From Longimicrobiales bacterium (GTDB lineage: Bacteria; Gemmatimonadota; Gemmatimonadetes; Longimicrobiales; Gaopeijiaceae): a stretch of 64,000 nt of DNA. The stretch spans positions 49,233 through 113,232 of the forward strand of contig JAPKDG010000001.1 in NCBI GenBank assembly GCA_028822645.1, written 5' to 3'. Below, piece after piece: positions 52,209 through 60,232 of this stretch (within the stretch, counting starts at the first letter, position 1; each line of letters starts with the position of its first letter). The position numbers and the translations under genes are program-made. A model generated the notes under the pieces. That model had not been told where the DNA came from. It worked only from the letters and a program-made list of their open reading frames with translations, and made no database searches.

Positions 52209-53252
52209 TCAAGCCAAGGTCGATTCTTTGACATTGAAAACACCCATCCATCCCAATTCTGCAAACTCACTTTGGTGAGCATGAAACATGAATTTTCCAA
52301 GATGTTCATACTTGAATTCTAAAACTGCCCGTTCTCCCTGACAGAGCATAACGGTATCCGTGAGTTCGTGTCGGTCTAGGTCGGTTCCAGTTCTGTAAAG
52401 CTTAAACATGTTCCCGTGAAGGTGAAAGGAATTCAGTAGGTCGAATTCTGTCATATTGCCACAGTAGACTCGGACGAGCTCTCCTTGCTGGATGTCGATG
52501 GGATGTTTTTCATAATGGAATGCCACACTATTCACTGCATAGACTTCATTTTCTCCATCGAAATTCGTATCGAACCCGTTCATCAGCATCACTAGTTCTT
52601 TGGCCTCTGGCCGACCCTCTGGAGGGTCTATGATGAAAGCCCCATAAAGGCCTTTGTGGAGATGGCGCTTCAAGGGTCGGGCGTGACAGTGATATAAGTG
52701 AAATCCCATTGGTGCAGCATCGAATTCATAAAAAAAACTTTCCCCAGGTTGAACAGGTTCGAAAACCCCATCCATGTTGCTGGCATGAATTCCATGAAAG
52801 TGGATAGTGTGCGGATGGCTGCCGGCATTGTAGAAGTTGACTTTTAGCCGATCACCTTCAGTACATCGAATAGTTGGACCAGGTACAGTTCCGTTATAGG
52901 TCCAGGCATTGAAATAGACTCCGGGTGCCACTTCAATTTCCTGATCTGTAGCCGTGATATTGTACTCTCTCTGTGTCTGCCCACTTGGAAGAACAGAAGA
53001 AACACCGTAATCAAATGATGTCAGGTATGAAGTAGGATCAAACTTGGAAGTGTCAACGTCAGCCTTACCAGTATCTACAAACGACTTTATTTCACCCTTG
53101 CGCCGACTTATCACACTCGCGCTAGTGGCTAGGCCAACCGCACCTGCCACACTAGATCGAATAAGGTTTCTTCGGGATACTGAGGACATATTCGGTTTAT
53201 CCTGGATCTCCGAATCCTTGTTGCAGTTCTGGTATTTTTTAGAGTCGCCCAT
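52209..53252 (-). CDS. Two-domain multicopper oxidase, probably Tat-exported
   Basis: The 347-residue protein has a likely twin-arginine signal, SVSRRNLIRSSVAGAVG, and two cupredoxin domains. Copper-ligand motifs are TIHFHGIHASN, FHLYHCHARPLKRHLHKGLY with a type 1-like Cys in the first domain, FHLHGNMFKLYR, and FMFHAHQSEFAELGWMGVF at the end. The final motif lacks the Cys, so only the first domain seems to hold a type 1 copper (a type C two-domain arrangement). It could oxidise metal ions or phenolics. An internal ATG at 53189 starts just before the Tat motif and may be the true start. Confidence 0.86.
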   Translation of the reverse strand: MGDSKKYQNCNKDSEIQDKPNMSSVSRRNLIRSSVAGAVGLATSASVISRRKGEIKSFVDTGKADVDTSKFDPTSYLTSFDYGVSSVLPSGQTQREYNITATDQEIEVAPGVYFNAWTYNGTVPGPTIRCTEGDRLKVNFYNAGSHPHTIHFHGIHASNMDGVFEPVQPGESFFYEFDAAPMGFHLYHCHARPLKRHLHKGLYGAFIIDPPEGRPEAKELVMLMNGFDTNFDGENEVYAVNSVAFHYEKHPIDIQQGELVRVYCGNMTEFDLLNSFHLHGNMFKLYRTGTDLDRHELTDTVMLCQGERAVLEFKYEHLGKFMFHAHQSEFAELGWMGVFNVKESTLA

Positions 53253-53431
53253 AACATCCGAATCAATATTTTATGGTTATCCAAATATAAAAATTAGTGT
53301 AGACTAAAATAGTGCATAATTCGAATTGGTCAATATATTTTGATTACCCCCTTCCGATTAATTTGAGCATCAGCCAACATTAGTGATTACACGAAGTGTT
53401 TAAAATTTTTAATTTCAAAAAGGAAAATGAA

Positions 53432-54700
53432 TTGATAGGGATAGTTGGCGGAGGCATTTCGGGTCTGCTTCTTGGGCACGAATTGATGCGTAGTGGCATC
53501 GACGTGACCATTTGGGAGGCTACAGCCAGGTTAGGTGGTGTAGTATCTTCTGGAGACCTAGAAGGACTAGTGCTCGAAAGAGGTCCTCAGCGTATGCGGT
53601 TGACTTCTCAGGTCAAAGAATTGATTAAAGAAGTTGGACTCCAGGAGAAAGTTGTGTTGGGTCCTACACACTTGCCCCTTTTGGTTTATTGTCGAGGAAA
53701 ATTAAGGGAAGCACCTCTGACTTTAAGTCAATTTGCCACCACCGATCTTTTGCCGTTTCCTTCTAAATTAAGAGTCCTAGCAGAAATCTTAACTGCCGGT
53801 GCAGGGGCAGAGGAGACAGTCGGGCAGTTTTTCCGTAGAAAATTTGGTGTAGTTGCATATGAAAATTTTCTAGGTCCGTTATATGGAGGCCTCTATGGAT
53901 CTGACCCAGATAGAATGTTAGTGAGGTCAGCATTGGCAGAAAGGCTAACTGAAGCCGGCATCAGGAGGAGTATTGTTTGGGGGATCTGGGGACGCACAAG
54001 GAGAAATAGTATTGTAGCTGCTCCGTGTTCTTTCAAGGCTGGCTTGGGGGCCCTGCCCGAAGCGTTAGGCAGGAAGTTGGGTAAGCGTATTCAGCTTAAG
54101 CATCCAGTACAGTCTGTTCACAGGCAGGGGAAGGGCTGGAGGGTCGTATTCGAGGAGAGGGAAGATGCACTCGTGGATGCTGTTGTACTAGCTTGTCCCG
54201 CTGAGCAGGCTGGAAATATTATAAAGAACGAGTGTCCTGAAGTAGCCAACCTGTGGCGGCAAATGAATTATAATAAGCTTGCAATATGTCACATGAAGTC
54301 GGGCTTGGAACTCCGAGGCCTTGGTTACCAAGTTGGGCTAGGTGAAAGCCTGGAAACTCGCGGAGTGACCTGTAACCACAGCCTATTTGGAAGGAAAGAG
54401 CTCTACACTGCCTTCCTTGGAGGGATGAAAAATCCTCAACTGGTAGAGTCATCAGATGAAGAAATTGCGTCTATTGCGACATCTGAATTTGAGAAAATCA
54501 CTGGATCCAAGGCATTCTCACTGGGAGTTTCTAGGACCCAAATTCCAGCTTGGGACCTTAGCTGGAAAGACCATAATAAAGCTCAACTTCCCGAGGGTCT
54601 TTTTGTGTGCTCCAACTACGCTGGTAGGCCTGGAATTCAAGGTAGAATCCAACAGGCTACGCTTTTAAGCAAGAAGCTTAGAAGTCTTCTCCCGAAGTAG
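53432..54700 (+). CDS. Protoporphyrinogen oxidase (HemY/HemG-type flavoprotein)
   Basis: The product, about 422 residues, is a FAD-dependent amine-oxidase-fold protein with IGIVGGGISGLLLGHELMRS (dinucleotide site), ERGPQRMRLTSQVKELIKE and GGLYGSDPDRMLVRSAL, resembling oxygen-dependent protoporphyrinogen IX oxidase. It makes protoporphyrin for the convergent ferrochelatase gene, so heme synthesis is a good fit. GTG 53396 is the first start in frame, but TTG 53432 lies seven bases after AAAAAGGA and begins exactly at the FAD motif. Its last 23 bases overlap the hemH gene on the other strand. Confidence 0.83.
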   Translation: MIGIVGGGISGLLLGHELMRSGIDVTIWEATARLGGVVSSGDLEGLVLERGPQRMRLTSQVKELIKEVGLQEKVVLGPTHLPLLVYCRGKLREAPLTLSQFATTDLLPFPSKLRVLAEILTAGAGAEETVGQFFRRKFGVVAYENFLGPLYGGLYGSDPDRMLVRSALAERLTEAGIRRSIVWGIWGRTRRNSIVAAPCSFKAGLGALPEALGRKLGKRIQLKHPVQSVHRQGKGWRVVFEEREDALVDAVVLACPAEQAGNIIKNECPEVANLWRQMNYNKLAICHMKSGLELRGLGYQVGLGESLETRGVTCNHSLFGRKELYTAFLGGMKNPQLVESSDEEIASIATSEFEKITGSKAFSLGVSRTQIPAWDLSWKDHNKAQLPEGLFVCSNYAGRPGIQGRIQQATLLSKKLRSLLPK

Positions 54701-55742
54701 CGTTAAGGCAAAAAGTCTCCGGTGTTTTTCGACATAGGCAGCGACGAAGTCCTAATTCACCCATAATTGGTTCAACTCTCAGTAGGTTCTGGATCAGGTC
54801 GCATAAAAGATTAATGAATCGAGGGTTATCGTGAGGAATAGGCACTCGGAAGAAATTGATACCCGCTTCTTCTGCAATTCCCTTTAGCTCCATGTCCAGA
54901 TCTCCTTTGGTTTCTGATTGTTCATGCATGAAGCTTACGGCTTCGAGTATAATACTCGTTGCGCTTGTGTTCCTTACAACCTCTTCGATTCCGGGAGAGG
55001 TCCATTCGATGTTCCTGTTTGTATGGTTTTGGTAACCTAGGCTATAGTTGGCGACTCCTAGATGCCTGGACAGCATCTGACACGTTTCTTCAACATACTG
55101 AGTATAGCGGGGACCGTCTTTCAGGTACTTTATAGGGGTCCCATGAGCAGAGAAAACAAGAGCAGTAGAGTCACTGTGCAGTTTGATGCCTTGACGGTTG
55201 GCATACTCGGTAATGTTGTCCGCTCTCATTGCGAGGTAGTCTGGGTGTTTGTGCCATCCAGTTATTTCTCTTATAGGAACATCCAGGGCACACAGGGCCA
55301 TTGCGTTTCGCACGTCTTCCAATGCAGCCAGTGTTGTGGATTTACCACAAAGGGGATACACGGGAAGAGCAATAAGTTGCTCGATTCCATCATTTTGTGC
55401 TTGTTTCACTGCAGTTTTAATGAAAGGCTCCGTGAACTGTGTTCCAGAGTAACAGCGGACGTTTAACATTCTTTTTCGCAGTTCTTTCTCGACTTTTGTT
55501 GCCTGTTGGCGTGCTTGCAGATTGAGTGGAGAACCTCCCATAGCTTCATACTCTTCTATGAGAGAGGGAGCTCTTTGTTTTGCTAGTTCTTTAGTCCGAG
55601 AATTGGGGTTTCCAGCAGTTGATTCAAGAGAGGAGTTTCTGTTGAAGATTCTTTCTAGAAAACTGACTACTTCGTCGTAATCGTAAGTTTCTGGTTCCCC
55701 GAAATTAAGAAGTAAAACTCCGATTCTAGGTGATGGATTCAC
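54678..55742 (-). CDS. hemH: Ferrochelatase
   Basis: The 354-residue enzyme inserts Fe2+ into protoporphyrin. Conserved parts include RIGVLLLNFGEPETYD, YEAMGGSPLN, VFSAHGTPIKYLK (the catalytic His) and SFMHEQSETKGDLDMELK (Glu of the metal site). Four Cys are placed to bind a [2Fe-2S] cluster as in mycobacterial and Caulobacter enzymes: one in YPLCGKSTTL and three in RRCLCRKTPETFC near the end. The C-terminus overlaps the oxidase gene by 23 bases. Upstream, 214 bases separate it from a divergent gene. Confidence 0.92.
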   Translation of the reverse strand: MNPSPRIGVLLLNFGEPETYDYDEVVSFLERIFNRNSSLESTAGNPNSRTKELAKQRAPSLIEEYEAMGGSPLNLQARQQATKVEKELRKRMLNVRCYSGTQFTEPFIKTAVKQAQNDGIEQLIALPVYPLCGKSTTLAALEDVRNAMALCALDVPIREITGWHKHPDYLAMRADNITEYANRQGIKLHSDSTALVFSAHGTPIKYLKDGPRYTQYVEETCQMLSRHLGVANYSLGYQNHTNRNIEWTSPGIEEVVRNTSATSIILEAVSFMHEQSETKGDLDMELKGIAEEAGINFFRVPIPHDNPRFINLLCDLIQNLLRVEPIMGELGLRRCLCRKTPETFCLNATSGEDF

Positions 55743-55956
55743 TGATATTACCTGAGGTTATTAGATAGTTCTGAGATAGTTTGATGGTTACATTAAAGAT
55801 AATGCAAGGAACACCACTGGAGTAGGTAGACGAGATAGGCTCCGTGGAATTGGAGTACGTGATTGCTGGAAAAGGCCTAAATAGGTTAGGATTCAGTGAT
55901 TAATCTGCGGTTTATCGTGGTCAAATTCAGGCTTTTAAAAGGCGTTAGGAATATCC

Positions 55957-57861
55957 ATGTATTGTCATAATGTTAAAATTTTGCTTTGCTCTCTCTTGTT
56001 GATTTCGGCGTGTAGGGGCACTCTAAAGTTAGACGATAGTGATCATCGGGTTGTTCTGAGCTCACAACTCTTATCTGGGCCGAGTCCCTCTTCCAAGGGA
56101 CCCTACAGTGTTAAGACTCTGACGTATGGGCATGGAGATGATAAAAATAGAAGGGAGTACGCAGAAAATGTAGCTTTTAGAACAGAGACTGTGGACGCTT
56201 CCAAGTTGATTGATCTTGGTGATCAGGCTGATTCAAGAAATAAATACTGGGGCTTTGACCCTACCATATTTCCAATCAATGGAAGGGTTTGGTATCCAGA
56301 GGGGGATGGCCCTTTTCCGCTAGTGTTGGTAGTGCATGGCAATCACGACCCGAAGGATTTTTCAGACCCAGGTTACGATTACTTAGGCGAACTATTGGCG
56401 AGCCGAGGTTACATCCTGGCGTCTATAGATATGAATTTTGTGAATGGAGGGATTAGACAGGAAAACGACGCTCGCGGCTGGTTGTTGCTAAAGCATTTGC
56501 AGGTTTGGGATAAAATCAATCGGGATCCTACAAATGTTTTTTCCGATTTGGTCGATATGGAGAACATTGCCCTTATAGGTCACTCTCGGGGGGGCGAAGC
56601 AGTGGCACACGCTGTAGCCTTTAATAAACTCAACTACTATCCAGACGATGCAAATCTGACCTTCAATTTTGATTTTAATATCAGGGCTATCGTAGCGATA
56701 GCTCCAGTTGGAGGGCAATATCTTCCAACTGGCAGGTTTGTTCCGGTAGAAAATGTCAATTATATGGTTTTTCATGGTTCGCATGATGGAGATGTGACAG
56801 CGTTCCAGGGACTTCGATTGTACAATCGCTTGAAATTTACTGATGGGAAGGACTACTTCAAGACCGCTATATATGTATATCGAGCTAATCACGGCCAGTG
56901 GAATTCTTCTTGGGGTTCACATGATAGCGGTCCGAGGAGTGGTAGAATTTTGGATTTGCGAGGCCTCTTAGATACAGAGGAACAGAAGGAATTTGCTAGG
57001 ATATATATATCGTCGTTCCTGGAGTATTCTCTGAAGAAAAACGAACAGTTCTTGCCCCTTTTCCGGGATCACAGAGTGGCAGGAGAATGGCTTCCTAAAA
57101 CTATGTATATAACACGATTTCAAGACCAAAGTTTTAAGCCATTGGCTACTTTTGAAGAGGACATAGATGTTACAACAGGGACTGCTGTTGGGGTCCACTT
57201 GGAAGGAAGTGGCTTGGAGGTATGGAAAGAACAGATCATGCCTCTTCGCTCAAGAAATAGGGCGACTACTTCAGCGTCTCAGGTGAATCAGTCTGTTCGA
57301 CTGGGGTGGAATAAGGATGGAAGTGGAGACGTATCAGCAAGCCCAGTAAGTTACTCTGTGTCTCTGCCTGATACACTCGGAAATTCTTGGGACCTCACAG
57401 GAGAGGCTCATTTACAGATGGCCCTTACGATGACTCGTGACGAAGTTGCATCCAAGGGTCAGAATCTAGAAAACTCAATCGAAAATACAGCTAATGTCAA
57501 AGAAGAGAATCGAGAGGGTACACCAATTGATGTGACTGTCGAAATTATTGATGCTTTGGGAAGATCGGCCGGTTTGATCCTGAGTGACTATGGAGCGATT
57601 CGTCCTCCTTTACAGATGAATATTCTGAGAAGGAGAGATATGGAAGAACAGACTTATGAGCAAAATTATGAACTTGTTTTGCAGACTTTTTCGATTCCCT
57701 TGTCCGATTTCATTGAGTTGAATCCAAAATTGGACTTACGGAAACTGTCTACTATTCGTTTGGTATTTGACCCGGCTATCCAAGGTTCTGTGATAGTTGA
57801 TGACATTGGCATATCGTTTCTTGATAGGGCGTTCACCGCGGAGGGTGTGAAGGATAATTGA
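55957..57861 (+). CDS. Lipoprotein alpha/beta hydrolase with extra C-terminal domains
   Basis: The 634-residue product has a lipobox (SLLLISAC, Cys19). An alpha/beta-hydrolase domain contains LVLVVHGNHDP and IALIGHSRGGEAVAHAV, giving the nucleophile Ser in GHSRGG, and HGSHDGDVTAFQGL as the likely acid or His region. It resembles dienelactone hydrolase/platelet-activating-factor acetylhydrolase-like lipases, often annotated alpha/beta hydrolase. After residue about 400 a beta-rich part is added, with an unfamiliar domain near 465-630. It should act outside the inner membrane. Substrate unknown. Confidence 0.8.
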   Translation: MYCHNVKILLCSLLLISACRGTLKLDDSDHRVVLSSQLLSGPSPSSKGPYSVKTLTYGHGDDKNRREYAENVAFRTETVDASKLIDLGDQADSRNKYWGFDPTIFPINGRVWYPEGDGPFPLVLVVHGNHDPKDFSDPGYDYLGELLASRGYILASIDMNFVNGGIRQENDARGWLLLKHLQVWDKINRDPTNVFSDLVDMENIALIGHSRGGEAVAHAVAFNKLNYYPDDANLTFNFDFNIRAIVAIAPVGGQYLPTGRFVPVENVNYMVFHGSHDGDVTAFQGLRLYNRLKFTDGKDYFKTAIYVYRANHGQWNSSWGSHDSGPRSGRILDLRGLLDTEEQKEFARIYISSFLEYSLKKNEQFLPLFRDHRVAGEWLPKTMYITRFQDQSFKPLATFEEDIDVTTGTAVGVHLEGSGLEVWKEQIMPLRSRNRATTSASQVNQSVRLGWNKDGSGDVSASPVSYSVSLPDTLGNSWDLTGEAHLQMALTMTRDEVASKGQNLENSIENTANVKEENREGTPIDVTVEIIDALGRSAGLILSDYGAIRPPLQMNILRRRDMEEQTYEQNYELVLQTFSIPLSDFIELNPKLDLRKLSTIRLVFDPAIQGSVIVDDIGISFLDRAFTAEGVKDN

Positions 57862-57870
57862 GGAAGCTGT

Positions 57871-58824
57871 TTATTGTCTCCAGCTAATTGATAGCCTATG
57901 GGAGTGCCCTGCACCTTCAATCTCATTAGAGGCGTAGTCAAGGCCAAACGCGTCACCCCTGAAAGCCATGCCAAATGTTAACACTGCGGATCGAAATTCC
58001 TGTTCGTTGTTTCTGACTCCAAATCGGGCGGTAAAAGTTCGGCCTACCACTGGCCACCAGGAGATTTCTCCTCCAATGCTCTGGGTGATAGATCCATCAG
58101 AATTTTTCGACAGAGCGGCTGAGCCACCAACATCAAGCGGACCTAAAATCCAATCGTTGAAAGCTGCTCCCAGGGTTGTTCGATTCTTGAGAGTCATTTG
58201 AGAATTTCCGATTCTGAGTTTGCGGCCTAGGTTTTGATGGGCCAACCCGAACGTGAATATGCCCAGTTGTCCTGAGCCACCGAAATCAAAAGCAAAAGAT
58301 TGGTTTCTGTATCCCCCAGCTCCCTGCTCTATAGCCTTAGTGCTAATCCCCCAATCTATACCAGCTAGGCTCATACTATAACCTGCGGTGGCAACAGACT
58401 CGGAAATCCTATTCCGGCCATCCTGGAAGAGTTCATATTCAGACTGGGTGACTATCGAGGGTAGGGAATAATTAAAATCGTCTGCGTATGTCAGTGATTG
58501 AATGCCTATGCCTATGCTACCTTTCCACCACTCTGTCTTGGCCGACATCTGAGTCAGTGAAGAGTTGTCCCCAAAAGTTTGTCTCGCCATCTCGAATGTG
58601 GTGGGTCCGCTTAGGAGCGAGGGGTTGTAGAAGAGGACATCACTTGTAGGATCCGCTAATTGAAAAGCATTTCCCATGGCCATGGAACGAGTGCTGGCTG
58701 GAAGATCTAGTACTACGGGTCCTTTGGGCACAATTGTTGTTGAATTTGTTTGACCATGTATGCCAGTTTGGCTGATTCCAAAAATGGTGAAGGTGAAGAT
58801 TAGCGATGTAATCAATCTTGGCAC
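57871..58824 (-). CDS. PorV-like / UPF0164 outer-membrane beta-barrel protein
   Basis: The 317-residue product has a signal peptide (ends near IHGQTN). LPASTRSMAMGNAFQLADP then YNPSLLSGPTTFEM is typical of the UPF0164/PorV family, followed by an alternating amphipathic pattern of beta strands and a terminal WRQ. PorV shuttles or anchors substrates of type IX secretion in Bacteroidetes, but many members occur in organisms lacking that system. Here only membership in the barrel family is supported. GTG 58824 has GGGAG six bases upstream. It overlaps the small zinc-ribbon gene by 13 bases. Confidence 0.78.
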   Translation of the reverse strand: MPRLITSLIFTFTIFGISQTGIHGQTNSTTIVPKGPVVLDLPASTRSMAMGNAFQLADPTSDVLFYNPSLLSGPTTFEMARQTFGDNSSLTQMSAKTEWWKGSIGIGIQSLTYADDFNYSLPSIVTQSEYELFQDGRNRISESVATAGYSMSLAGIDWGISTKAIEQGAGGYRNQSFAFDFGGSGQLGIFTFGLAHQNLGRKLRIGNSQMTLKNRTTLGAAFNDWILGPLDVGGSAALSKNSDGSITQSIGGEISWWPVVGRTFTARFGVRNNEQEFRSAVLTFGMAFRGDAFGLDYASNEIEGAGHSHRLSISWRQ

Positions 58825-59036
58825 GATGATCTCCCTGATCTTGGGTAGTCTAGGACCAGATCTATGTCACAAGTCATGCATTGCAGCCAAAGTCGTTTTC
58901 GGACATAAGGAAGGTCCTTTCGGATTGGAATTTTAGTATTTTGAAGTAATTTGTGACATCGAGGACAGCTAAGCTTGGTAGTAGTAACAAGGCTAGACCT
59001 GAGTTTGCTGGCTTCTATAGAGGTAAAATTGTTCAT
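58812..59036 (-). CDS. Small zinc-ribbon-like protein, 74 residues
   Basis: The product has two CxxC knuckles, TKLSCPRCHKLLQ and LWLQCMTCDIDLVLDY, 28 residues apart, the layout of a small zinc ribbon. The N-terminal 20 residues are polar. It overlaps the PorV-like gene by 13 bases in the same direction, so the two are probably co-transcribed. No named family is recognised. The ordered Cys pairs make it more credible than a chance frame. Confidence 0.6.
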   Translation of the reverse strand: MNNFTSIEASKLRSSLVTTTKLSCPRCHKLLQNTKIPIRKDLPYVRKRLWLQCMTCDIDLVLDYPRSGRSSCQD

Positions 59037-59238
59037 TGATCTGTGCTGTTATTGTCAGTGGTGTATCCATTTAATATTAGCCTAGAAGTGCAATCTAGTG
59101 TAACCGTTTGGCTGGGATTTAACACGGGGCCTTCCACCAAACTCCACCTGGGCTTATTATCAGCCGTTGCTGGTTAGTGGTTGGAGTGCTATGGTCCAAC
59201 TCACGGTGAGTATCAATTAAATTTTTCCAGAGGAGAGC

Positions 59239-59454
59239 GTGGGAAAGGGAGCTATAGAGATCGAAGGAATGGTTAGCGAAGTTCTTTCGAATGCGCGATT
59301 TCGGGTGGAATTGGAGAATGGACACGAGGTGCTCACTTATCTCTCAGGAAAGATGAGGCAACACTACATTCGTGTACTTGAAGGTGATCGAGTTAAGGTG
59401 GAAATGTCCCCTTATGATCTTACCAAAGGACGCATCACTTACCGTTATAAGTAG
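59239..59454 (+). CDS. infA: Translation initiation factor IF-1
   Basis: The 71-residue OB-fold protein matches IF-1 throughout: [18 protein letters not shown], the turn [20 protein letters not shown] and [22 protein letters not shown]-1 occupies the A site of the 30S subunit during initiation. The GTG start is preceded by GAGGAG. It stands apart from ribosomal-protein genes, with 202 bases of divergent spacer upstream and 365 bases downstream before HU. Confidence 0.96.
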   Translation: MGKGAIEIEGMVSEVLSNARFRVELENGHEVLTYLSGKMRQHYIRVLEGDRVKVEMSPYDLTKGRITYRYK

Positions 59455-59819
59455 ACTTCCTTCGGGCGAAGTGGGCTACAGGCCAGTTGGGTTCTTTGCG
59501 TTTCTGCACATTTTATCTTGTGAATTATCTTCATGAATTAAGGTCTATTTTGGACTCCTGAGATTAGGGCATTTCTGGCATGAATCGATCATTATGCTAG
59601 CTCCTGTCAGGGTTTTGACGATCTTGTTCCCTTGACGTCCTGCTTCGGACGTCTTACCGTTGACTCGGTTAGCGTCCTACCGATCCATGATTCTCAAAGC
59701 TTTCATGCAATCAGGTTACTGACTGAAAGAATGTTTCTTGGACCGGGATGCCTCATAGTTAAGTTAAGTGTGGTGGGCGCGGAGTTTATAACGAGTGAAT
59801 CCATTGGAGGAATAAGCGA
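59455..59819 (+). other. Intergenic spacer between infA and HU with a small hairpin
   Basis: No convincing gene is present in these 365 bases. A perfect 7-bp inverted repeat, GACGTCC at 59634-59640 and GGACGTC at 59647-59653, flanks a 6-base loop. It is followed by only a weak T-rich stretch, so a terminator is uncertain. A 63-codon TTG-start frame that ends on the HU start has no ribosome-binding site and is not reported as a gene. Confidence 0.5.
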
Positions 59820-60101
59820 ATGAACAAGTCTGATCTGGTAGACGCTCTTGCTAACCAAGCAGGTATGACGAAGGCCGACGCGGCTCGAGCCTTAGAGGCA
59901 ATGTTTGGATCAAGTGGTATTATTGCGAGTGCGCTGAAAGCTGGAGATAAGGTTCAGATCACTGGTTTTGGAGCATTTGAGGCGAAGCATAGGAAGGCTC
60001 GGACGGGACGTAATCCACGTACTGGAGACACTATTCAGATTCCAGCGTCAAAAACTCCTGGCTTTAAAGCTGGGAAAGGCTTAAAGGACGCTATCCAATA
60101 A
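59820..60101 (+). CDS. HU-family DNA-binding protein
   Basis: The 93-residue histone-like protein has MNKSDLVDALANQAGMTKAD at the start and the DNA-binding arm GFGAFEAKHRKARTGRNPRT then GDTIQIPASKTPGFKAGK, as in HU/IHF. It bends DNA in the nucleoid. GGAGG lies 10 bases before the ATG. A large inverted repeat follows about 40 bases after the stop. Confidence 0.95.
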   Translation: MNKSDLVDALANQAGMTKADAARALEAMFGSSGIIASALKAGDKVQITGFGAFEAKHRKARTGRNPRTGDTIQIPASKTPGFKAGKGLKDAIQ

Positions 60102-60142
60102 GTAAAGGGTTAGCAAAGCTAGTTTAGAGCTGTATTTTGGGT

Positions 60143-60194
60143 GGGGCTGGGACCTAGTTTTTAAAGTTAATTTAACAAACTAGGCTTCAGCCCC
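60143..60194. terminator. 52-bp inverted repeat between HU and the DEAD-box-like gene
   Basis: GGGGCTG (60143-60149) pairs with CAGCCCC (60188-60194) and CCTAGTTT (60153-60160) with AAACTAGG (60177-60184), with a symmetric 3x3 internal loop and an AT-rich 16-base apical part. It lies between converging genes, where a bidirectional terminator is expected. No clear T-run follows on the plus strand, so the mechanism is uncertain. Confidence 0.6.
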
Positions 60195-60232
60195 ATTGTG
60201 ATTATGAATGGTTGATGGGGGTTTCCTCACCG

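Noticed and set aside
59632..59823. 63-codon TTG frame ending on the HU start as ATGA
   Set aside because: No ribosome-binding site and no protein-like pattern; the overlap looks coincidental.
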